Below, in pieces: positions 45,100 through 51,668 of a stretch of DNA of 64,000 nt. Under the pieces are notes generated by a model. That model was not told the origin of the DNA, did not search any database, and saw only the letters and a list, made by a program, of their open reading frames with translations. This DNA comes from an uncultured Armatimonadota bacterium (GTDB lineage Bacteria > Armatimonadota > Fimbriimonadia > Fimbriimonadales > Fimbriimonadaceae). The DNA is taken from assembly GCA_903927025.1 (NCBI GenBank), contig CAIYLG010000033.1, positions 51,659-115,658 on the forward strand, read 5' to 3'. The first letter of the stretch is position 1, and each line of letters opens with the position of its first letter. The position numbers and the translations under genes are program-made.

Positions 45100-45128
45100 C
45101 GGTTGAGGGAACCTGGATTACCTTCCGG
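45100..45128. repeat. Dispersed repeat, family 4 copy 2
   Basis: Matches 28743-28771 at 26 of 29 positions. It lies upstream of the acetyltransferase gene at 45179. Confidence 0.55.
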
Positions 45129-45178
45129 ATGACAAGGATCAGGGCTTTGAATCTCGCGCTTTCAGGATAATCTCCACT

Positions 45179-45643
45179 ATGGACCTAACCCTAAAACCCG
45201 TCACCGAGTCTGACTTCGAGCGGCTGGTCGAACTGCGATTAGAAGTGATGAGGGAAAGCCTGGAGCAGATCAGCCGATTCGACCCCGTCCGCGCCCGAGA
45301 GCGGTTCCGTGCCAGTTTCGATCCTGCCCAACTGAGGCTGATCGAGGTCGACGGAGACTGGGTGGGATGCGTCTCGTTGAAAGACCAAGGCGACCATCTG
45401 GAGATCGAGCACTTTTACATCGAAACCCGTGCCCAAGGGAAGGGAATAGGCTCCAAAGTTCTGACCTCACTCTTAGACGAGTCCGGGAGTCGCACTGTCC
45501 GACTGGGGGTCTTGAAGCAGAGCCGTGCCGCGGAGTTCTACATACGCCACGGCTTTATGAAGACCCATGAAGGTGAATTTGACGAGTACTTCGAGCGACT
45601 TGCCCCGGAAATCTTTAGCTCGTCGCTTCTCGAGATCGCTTAG
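45179..45643 (+). CDS. GNAT-family N-acetyltransferase
   Basis: 154 residues with the GNAT acetyl-CoA loop in RAQGKGIGSKVLTSLL (Q/RxxGxG/A) and FYIRHGFMKTHEG near the end. It would transfer an acetyl group to a small molecule or protein amine; the substrate is unknown. Its last 29 bases overlap the 3' end of the convergent gene 45615-45932. Confidence 0.85.
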   Translation: MDLTLKPVTESDFERLVELRLEVMRESLEQISRFDPVRARERFRASFDPAQLRLIEVDGDWVGCVSLKDQGDHLEIEHFYIETRAQGKGIGSKVLTSLLDESGSRTVRLGVLKQSRAAEFYIRHGFMKTHEGEFDEYFERLAPEIFSSSLLEIA

Positions 45644-45932
45644 GCTCGTTGCGAATCGTCGTCCAATACTCTTCCCGCACGTCCTCGTCAATCTCCGAGC
45701 CTGGTGTTCCATACAGCCGGTCGCCACCCGCTTTCTTCGGACCACTGATCCAATACTGCTCGCCCGACTCCAAGTCGTAGAAATTGGCCTTATAGCCACC
45801 TCTCAAACTTTGAAACGACTTGCCGCCGTAATAGATCGTTTTCCCGGTCTTGGAAAACGTCACCCGGCCAATGCGACCCATCGCATTGAGACTCCCGGCC
45901 TTATTCTCGAGATACATGATGCGGCTGCGCAT
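45615..45932 (-). CDS. Conserved protein of unknown function
   Basis: 105 residues; ATG 45917 (MYLENKAG) is an alternative start that matches related proteins better. It belongs to a widespread small family with GRVTFSKTGKTIYYGGKSFQ, GGYKANFYDLESGEQYWISG and PKKAGGDRLYG blocks, often misnamed in databases after an isoprenoid enzyme; no catalytic residues are evident. It overlaps the GNAT gene by 29 bases at the 3' ends. Confidence 0.8.
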   Translation of the reverse strand: MRSRIMYLENKAGSLNAMGRIGRVTFSKTGKTIYYGGKSFQSLRGGYKANFYDLESGEQYWISGPKKAGGDRLYGTPGSEIDEDVREEYWTTIRNEPKRSREATS

Positions 45933-46031
45933 TCAGTGATTGTACAAGCTATGAGCTGAATGCTATCCTCAACACCCGATCCTGGGGTTATGGCGAGATC
46001 ATTTCGCCTCGTCTAATCGCACTACGCTCTC

Positions 46032-46913
46032 ATGCTCGCCCTTGCACTTCTTGGCCCACATCCGATCCCCCAAACTGGCAATATTCAGGTGGACGGCACA
46101 ATCCTCCACTACGTTGTTGAGGGACACGGGACGCCTTGCCTGGTGATCGGCTCATCGGTCTACTACCCGCGTACCTTTTCTAAGAACCTCCGGCAGCACC
46201 TACAGTTGACCTTCGTGGACATGCGATGGTTTTCCCCGAAGTTGAAGCCGATTAAGCTCACTGACTTCACCCTCGATGTTGTCGTCCGGGATATCGACTT
46301 GGTCAGAAAGCGGCTCAAGCTCGAACGTCCCATCCTCATGGGCCATTCCATCCACGGCTCCATCGCGTTTGAATACGCCAAGCGTCATCCTGAACACGTT
46401 TCTCGGCTGGTGCTTATCGGGGCGCCGGTTCTCATGACGAGTCCTAGATACGACGAGTCAACCACGGAAATTTGGAAGTCCGCCTCCGCTGAGCGTCAAG
46501 AGCTTCAGACCAAAAATTGGAGTCATCTGCCCGACTTCGCCAAGCATCCCGAGCTTCAGCCTGATGTCGAGAACTACCTTGCCATGGCGCCCAAATACTG
46601 GTTCAATCCACGCTACGATGCTCGATGGCTATGGAGGGGAATGACGATCCACTCCCCCATGCTTCATCACCTATATGACGGCATGTTCAGGAATTACGAT
46701 ATGTTTGGGGCCTCAAGGTCGGTCCCTGCCCCAACCTTTGTTGCCACCGGCTTGTGTGACTTCATCGTTCCCCACACATCTTGGGATGCTTGCCGAGACA
46801 TCCCGAACCTGTCTGTAAACCTGTTCGAACAGGCCGGCCACACCCCGCAGCTGGAGAGCCCGAAGGAATTCGACCAGAAGCTTCTCGCATGGCTTGCGCA
46901 CGGTCTCCCCTGA
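46032..46913 (+). CDS. Alpha/beta-hydrolase fold protein
   Basis: 293 residues. The nucleophile elbow GHSIHG places Ser106; TGLCDFIVP and FEQAGHTPQLESP supply the acid and the histidine (H in AGHTP). The N-terminal HYVVEGHGTPCLVIGS precedes the oxyanion region. A hydrophobic N-terminus (MLALALLG) is too short to be a sure signal. The substrate is unknown; a lipase-, esterase- or peptidase-like role is equally possible. A GACCCC-AAA-GGGGTC hairpin lies at the stop. Confidence 0.82.
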   Translation: MLALALLGPHPIPQTGNIQVDGTILHYVVEGHGTPCLVIGSSVYYPRTFSKNLRQHLQLTFVDMRWFSPKLKPIKLTDFTLDVVVRDIDLVRKRLKLERPILMGHSIHGSIAFEYAKRHPEHVSRLVLIGAPVLMTSPRYDESTTEIWKSASAERQELQTKNWSHLPDFAKHPELQPDVENYLAMAPKYWFNPRYDARWLWRGMTIHSPMLHHLYDGMFRNYDMFGASRSVPAPTFVATGLCDFIVPHTSWDACRDIPNLSVNLFEQAGHTPQLESPKEFDQKLLAWLAHGLP

Positions 46914-47028
46914 CCCCAAAGGGGTCGTGCTATGCGTAGCGAAGGCTTGGGCTGACGTAGTCGGACCGAGCCTGGAAACAAGCCGTAAGGACGCATGTTC
47001 AACCCGAAATGGGTTGCTTATGTGGAAA
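46912..47028. repeat. Dispersed palindromic region with family 2 copy 1
   Basis: Contains GACCCC-AAA-GGGGTC at 46912-46926 (starting at the hydrolase stop codon) and, at 46997-47028, a 32-base element with CAACCC-GAAAT-GGGTTG. The latter matches the reverse complement of 51496-51527 at 27 of 32 positions. Confidence 0.6.
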
Positions 47029-47132
47029 TATGGGCCACCCAAAACCAACGTAAGCACGAAGGCCCATAGGGTTAAATCTAAGAATCGCCTCTCGGTAATC
47101 TCCCATTCAAGATTCTGCCATTGGGAGGAAAG

Positions 47133-47627
47133 ATGCTTTTTCGCAACTGTGTCTGGGCCGCGTGCCTAGCTTCAACCGTCTCTGTCGCCGCCGCTCAGGG
47201 TCCATTTTTGTCCACCTACCGAATGGGTCCAGCTTTCTCCTCCGGTGCACCGACCGGCATCGCAGCTGGTCTGGAGGCCCAGCTCAATAGCCCCGATTAC
47301 TCTGGAAAGACTTCTGGAGACGCGCTGCCAGTCTCACTTTCAGTAGACGTGGTGTATCACTCCCACTTCACCAATTTCCCCCTATTGCTGAATCTGAGGC
47401 TGGATCCCAGATCGATGAGCCTTCCAACCGGACCCCTTTTCTACGAACTAGGCATCGGAGCACAATGGAGCACCGGTGACGAGGGAAGCGGCATACGGCT
47501 TGCCTACGGAGCCAGCGTGGGGCTGTTTGTGAATTCGGCCCGTTCCGCGTCCATTGAAGTTCGGTACTACGGAAGCGGCAACAACAAATCCAATTCGCTT
47601 GCCGCCCTCATCGGCTTCCGCTCTTAG
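47133..47627 (+). CDS. Secreted outer-membrane-like protein of unknown function
   Basis: 164 residues from ATG 47133 with GGAGG just upstream (a TTG at 47121 is less likely). The signal peptide is LFRNCVWAACLASTVSVAAAQG. The mature part is rich in alternating hydrophobic/polar strands and Gly/Ser (DVVYHSHFTNFPLLLNLRL; LFVNSARSASIEVRYYGSG) and ends LIGFRS, consistent with a small beta-barrel. Family not recognised. Confidence 0.7.
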   Translation: MLFRNCVWAACLASTVSVAAAQGPFLSTYRMGPAFSSGAPTGIAAGLEAQLNSPDYSGKTSGDALPVSLSVDVVYHSHFTNFPLLLNLRLDPRSMSLPTGPLFYELGIGAQWSTGDEGSGIRLAYGASVGLFVNSARSASIEVRYYGSGNNKSNSLAALIGFRS

Positions 47628-47702
47628 CTCCTTCTTGCGATTCAACTCTTAAATTTCAACCAACCGTCCCCTTCCTTTTGCCCGGTGAGAGGTAAGGGTT
47701 AG

Positions 47703-47812
47703 GGATGGAGAGCCGTGCCGTTCAGGCACGGGGTAAGCCAGGGCCCTGTAGATTCACCAACAAAAAATACGTCGCATCCGCCCGACGCTGAACGCGTCGG
47801 CTCTCCATTCCC
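47703..47812. repeat. Nested palindromic intergenic structure
   Basis: An outer arm GGATGGAGAGCC (47703-47714) pairs with GGCTCTCCATTCC (47799-47811). Inside are CCGTGCC-GTTCA-GGCACGG (47713-47731) and CCGACGC-TGAA-CGCGTCGG (47782-47800). The region can fold into a branched structure on either strand. No gene is seen in 47628-47884. Confidence 0.55.
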
Positions 47813-47884
47813 CCCTTCCTCCCATCGAGCGGAAGGACGGAGTTCCGGATGACTAGAAGGGTATTGATCCGCGTACAGTAAGGG

Positions 47885-48322
47885 GTGACTCTTCGGCTGA
47901 CTCCAAGCATCTCCCCTTCGGGCTATCCATGGGGTCTGGTCGTTCAGGCCCTGATTTACGTTGCCCTAGGCATCAACCACTTCTGGCACGCTTCCACATA
48001 CGTTGGCTTCATGCCGACCCACTACTCGCACCCACATGCCTTGGTCCTTATCTCAGGTGCTGCCGAGATTCTTGGCGGGTTGGGTCTGATGCTCAAGAGA
48101 ACCCGCAGGTTCGCTGCGTGGGGGCTCATCCTGATGTTGTGCGTCTACTTGGATGTGCACTTCTTTATGGCGGCCCATCCCGATCACTTCCCATCCGTCC
48201 CGCTTATCGGCCTCTACCTGCGCATCCCATTCCAACTCGTACTCATCGCCTGGGCCTGGGCGTTTACAGGCAACACAAACGATTCAGTATCGATTTCGAG
48301 TGGATCGCCAAAAGGAAATTAA
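47885..48322 (+). CDS. DoxX-like membrane protein
   Basis: 145 residues from GTG 47885 with four hydrophobic segments. The pattern YVALGINHFWHASTYVGFMP, then SGAAEILGGLGLML and FMAAHPDHFPSVPLIGLYLRIPFQ, matches DoxX-like/MauE-type small membrane proteins. The role may be in redox or thiosulfate-linked electron transfer, but it is unproven for this group. Its 3' end overlaps the UbiB remnant. Confidence 0.78.
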   Translation: MTLRLTPSISPSGYPWGLVVQALIYVALGINHFWHASTYVGFMPTHYSHPHALVLISGAAEILGGLGLMLKRTRRFAAWGLILMLCVYLDVHFFMAAHPDHFPSVPLIGLYLRIPFQLVLIAWAWAFTGNTNDSVSISSGSPKGN

Positions 48323-48671
48323 CCGCCAAGTTCCCGATGCGAGGCCTAAGGCGAGAAGAAACTTCAATACGAAGTCGGCCAACCCTTCCGAACCGGTGGG
48401 GCGATAAATCAGCGCCATCACGCTCAACCAGATGAGCAACCCAGCGGTGAGCACGCTCATGGAGATTCGATTGGCGGCCCGTTGGAGTTTCTTCGTCAGG
48501 TCCTCGTCGACAATCAAGCGGCAGGACGTCCGCTCGAGTACTCAGCATTTGCCCGAGTTCGATAAATGTCGTTTCAAGCTCCTCAAGAGATTTACTAAGC
48601 CACCCGAACCCGTTGCGAGCAAGCACTCCTCCGATCTCACGGTATCGCTTAAGAGAATTCGGATGTGTCAT
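48284..48671 (-). pseudogene. UbiB/ABC1-kinase-family remnant lacking its kinase domain
   Basis: The first 51 codons (48671 to 48519) read YREIGGVLARNGFGWL and ELGQMLSTRADVLP, the N-terminal landmark of UbiB-family proteins. One base later the frame continues at 48517 with EDLTKKLQRAANRISMSVLT and two membrane helices ending LISFWRSTRNRY, the C-terminus of the same family. About 400 residues, including the ABC1 kinase-like domain, are missing. The simplest reading is an internal deletion that also shifted the frame. A short functional membrane protein from the C-terminal part alone (48284-48517, 77 residues) is possible but unlikely. Confidence 0.75.
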
Positions 48672-48791
48672 AGGGTTCCTTCTTGCTGAAGGCGCAAAGC
48701 CAAAGAATGTTGCTTGTTAGAACCCAATCATCGATTCATCACCAACGTCGTCATTGGTCGAAGTCGCATCCGGTAACGTACTGTCAATCTC

Positions 48792-50060
48792 ATGATCATC
48801 GCTCCGTTGCTCCTTTCCCTTACTCTGCAGGCCAGCCTCCCCAAACCTTCGCCTTCCCAGCTTGAGTGGCAGGATGCCGAGATGGGGATGTTCCTCCATT
48901 TCGCCCCAAACACGTGGCAGGATCAGGAGTACGACAACCTCTCCACCCCGCTTGGCGCGATCAACCCGACCAAGTTGGACACCGATCAGTGGGTGCGCAC
49001 CGCCAAGTCGATGGGGGCCAAATACTTCATCTTTGTAGCCAAGCACGTTGGCGGATTCTGCTGGTGGCAGACCACCACCACTGATTACAGCGTGAAAAGC
49101 ATCCCCTGGCGCGGCGGGAAGGGTGACGTGATGGCAGATGTGGCCAAGTCCTGTAAGAAGTACGGACTCCGTCTCGGCGTCTATCTCTCTCCAGCCGACA
49201 GTAAGCACGGCGTGGATGTGGGAGGCAAGGCCAAGGACCCCAGTAAACAGGGTGAGTATAAGGCGCTGTTCCGGACCCAGCTCACGGAACTGCTCTCCAA
49301 ATACGGACCCATCCACGAAGTGTGGTTCGATGGCAGTCTCATCTTCGATGTCTCGGACATCCTCACCAGATACGCTCCGAACGCCATCGTCTTCCAGGGT
49401 CCCCAGGCGAGCATTCGGTGGGTCGGCAACGAAGAAGGGATCACACCCTATCCTGCCTGGAACGGTGCTAAATTTGACCCCAAGACCTGGGGCACTCTCA
49501 CCGCTGCGGATGGGACTCCCGATGGGGACCGATGGCTGCCAAACGAAACTGATAGTCGCATGCGCAACTCATGGTTTTGGAACACTAGGAACGAGCCTAG
49601 CGTCAAGCCGCTGTCACAGCTAATGGAGATGTACGAGGCCAGCGTTGGGCATGGCTCGTTCATGCTCATCAACAACACGCCAGATACCAGTGGCCTGATT
49701 CCCGCGCCAGATGTTGCCCGTGCCAAAGAGTTGGGTGAGGAGATTAAGCGACGGTACAGCCTGCCCGTCGTCTACAGCTCTGGTCACGGCGATCTCATCG
49801 AGGCGATGCCCTCTTCTCCGACGGTGATCGATGCCGCGATCACGATGGAAGATATCTCCCAGGGGGAGCGAGTACGGGCCTATGTGATCGAAGGTCTCAT
49901 TGAGGGCGTTTGGCAGACGCTGGCAACGGGAACCGCCATCGGCCACAAGAAGATCGATAAATTCGACCCAGTGCGAGTCTCCAAGGTCCGGATTCGCATC
50001 ACGAAGTCAGTCGGCGAGGCGCAAATCCGAAAGCTCGCCGTGTTCCGCACCGGAAGTTAG
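48792..50060 (+). CDS. Alpha-L-fucosidase, GH29 (first of tandem pair)
   Basis: 422 residues with a signal peptide (MIIAPLLLSLTLQASL). GH29 landmarks: MGMFLHFAPNTW, KYFIFVAKHVGGFCWW, and the nucleophile in HEVWFDG (Asp180). The C-terminal beta domain ends QIRKLAVFRTGS. It removes alpha-linked L-fucose from plant, algal or animal glycans in the periplasm or outside. The next gene starts 13 bases downstream and is a distinct GH29 protein, so the two probably form an operon with different linkage preferences. Confidence 0.92.
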   Translation: MIIAPLLLSLTLQASLPKPSPSQLEWQDAEMGMFLHFAPNTWQDQEYDNLSTPLGAINPTKLDTDQWVRTAKSMGAKYFIFVAKHVGGFCWWQTTTTDYSVKSIPWRGGKGDVMADVAKSCKKYGLRLGVYLSPADSKHGVDVGGKAKDPSKQGEYKALFRTQLTELLSKYGPIHEVWFDGSLIFDVSDILTRYAPNAIVFQGPQASIRWVGNEEGITPYPAWNGAKFDPKTWGTLTAADGTPDGDRWLPNETDSRMRNSWFWNTRNEPSVKPLSQLMEMYEASVGHGSFMLINNTPDTSGLIPAPDVARAKELGEEIKRRYSLPVVYSSGHGDLIEAMPSSPTVIDAAITMEDISQGERVRAYVIEGLIEGVWQTLATGTAIGHKKIDKFDPVRVSKVRIRITKSVGEAQIRKLAVFRTGS

Positions 50061-50073
50061 GTTAAATCGCGAT

Positions 50074-51390
50074 ATGTTGGCAATGTTGGCGGCGGGAATT
50101 TTGATGGGCTCAAGCGTTCACACGCAGTCGGTCGCGGATCGAATGAAGTGGTGGACCGATGCACGGTTCGGGATGTTCATCCACTGGGATATGTCCAGCA
50201 TCGCTGGCACCGAGATCAGCTGGTCCCGGAAGGGCTCCAAGCCGTTGGACATCTTTGGTGACCCAGCCGGCTATGTGGAAGATCCGGTGTACGACCACCT
50301 GTACACCAAGTTCAATCCCACCCAATTCGACGCCGCTGCATGGGCCAAGCTGGCTAAGCAGGCGGGCATGAAGTACGTGGTGTTCACGGCCAAGCACCAT
50401 GGCGGCTTCTGCATGTTCCACACCGCCCTCACCGACTACAACATTGCCAGCACCCCGTTCAAGCGGGATGTGGTGAAGGAGCTGTTCGAGGCGTGCCGCA
50501 AGGAGGGACTCAAGGTCGGCGTCTACTATTCACCGAGAGACTGGCACCAGCCGGACTACGGTGCCGCTGACGCAGGAAAGTACCATGCCTACATCATGGG
50601 GCAGCTCACGGAGCTGCTCACCCATTACGGCAAGATCGACGTGATGTGGTTTGACAGCTTTGGCAAAGGCGACAGCCTCAACTACTGGAAGGCGGATGAG
50701 GTGCTCGCGCTTGTGAAGCGGCTTCAGCCCGCAATTGTGGTCAACAACCGTGCTGGCTACTATGCGGACGGCAACCCGTTCTTCAAACAGGACTTCGACA
50801 CCCCCGAGCAGCGCCTTGGCGAGTTCCAGAACGACCGGCCCTGGGAAAGCTGCATGACGGTGGTGAAGGTGCCCGATGGCGGCGGCTGGTCATACCGGCC
50901 GGATGGCACGGTGCGAAGCCTCGAGGAGTGCATCCGGTCCCTCGCTTCCTGTTCCTGCGGCGACGGCAATCTGCTTCTGGACGTCGGCCCCGACTCCACT
51001 GGAATCATTCCCGCCGACCAAAGCGAGCGCCTCCGCCAAGTCGGCGCCTGGCTTCAGACCAACGGCTCCAGCATCTACAAAACCCATGGCGGGCCGTACA
51101 AAAATGGCACCTGGGGCGGTTCCACTTACCGAGGCCGCAGCGTCTTCCTCCACATCTTCAAATGGCCCAACGGCGACCTGGTGTTGCCGCCCCTAAAGTC
51201 CAAAATCATCGCATTCCGAACGCTTGGCAGGTCGCCTGTCACCATCCAGCAAGACGGCACCGCCATCCGAATCACCATCCCCGATGACAAGCGAGATCCC
51301 GTCGACACTGTCATCGAACTCAAACTCGACCGCGACGCGGCCGATGAGCTGCAAAGCGGCAAGCCGATCCCGGTATCGGGTTCGCAATAG
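50074..51390 (+). CDS. Alpha-L-fucosidase, GH29 (second of tandem pair)
   Basis: 438 residues from ATG 50074 (MLAMLAAGILMGSSVHT), chosen because it starts a signal peptide 13 bases after the upstream stop; the longer frame overlaps the first gene. GH29 landmarks: RFGMFIHWDMSSIAG, VVFTAKHHGGFCMF, and DVMWFDSFG (nucleophile Asp194). The C-terminal domain has LLDVGPDSTGIIPADQ. It is clearly divergent from its neighbour, so the tandem is an old duplication or a gene import. No other genes follow in the operon. Confidence 0.92.
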   Translation: MLAMLAAGILMGSSVHTQSVADRMKWWTDARFGMFIHWDMSSIAGTEISWSRKGSKPLDIFGDPAGYVEDPVYDHLYTKFNPTQFDAAAWAKLAKQAGMKYVVFTAKHHGGFCMFHTALTDYNIASTPFKRDVVKELFEACRKEGLKVGVYYSPRDWHQPDYGAADAGKYHAYIMGQLTELLTHYGKIDVMWFDSFGKGDSLNYWKADEVLALVKRLQPAIVVNNRAGYYADGNPFFKQDFDTPEQRLGEFQNDRPWESCMTVVKVPDGGGWSYRPDGTVRSLEECIRSLASCSCGDGNLLLDVGPDSTGIIPADQSERLRQVGAWLQTNGSSIYKTHGGPYKNGTWGGSTYRGRSVFLHIFKWPNGDLVLPPLKSKIIAFRTLGRSPVTIQQDGTAIRITIPDDKRDPVDTVIELKLDRDAADELQSGKPIPVSGSQ

Positions 51391-51668
51391 CTGCGCATTG
51401 GTCAAGGAGCCAACTTGCGGCTACCGAGCACCCAATCCCAACGGGATTGCCTTTGCGGAGCCCGGGTGCTCGTGGTGTCCATCAGCGACCGGTCGTTTCC
51501 GGATAAACAACCCATTCTGGGTTGAACCGGGATCGTGCCTGCCCATCCAGGTGAGGTCCGATTTCATCGTCCCAAACCTTCGCTGCACAGAAGCGACGCC
51601 GTTGGCGTCAAGACGAACCTCTTTTGGCCGACAGGCGGTGCCGCACCATCCGGCGGTATCCTGCGCGC
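51391..51668. repeat. Repeat-rich space with family 2 copy 2
   Basis: Holds a nested hairpin, CGAGCACCC (51425-51433) with GGGTGCTCG (51464-51472) and inside it CAATCCC with GGGATTG, followed by CAACCCA-TTC-TGGGTTG (51508-51524). The piece 51496-51527 is the inverted copy of 46997-47028. No gene is seen before the peptidase start. Confidence 0.6.

Noticed and set aside
48284..48517. Independent 77-residue membrane protein
   Set aside because: The sequence is better explained as the C-terminal end of a deleted UbiB gene, since the matching N-terminus lies directly upstream.
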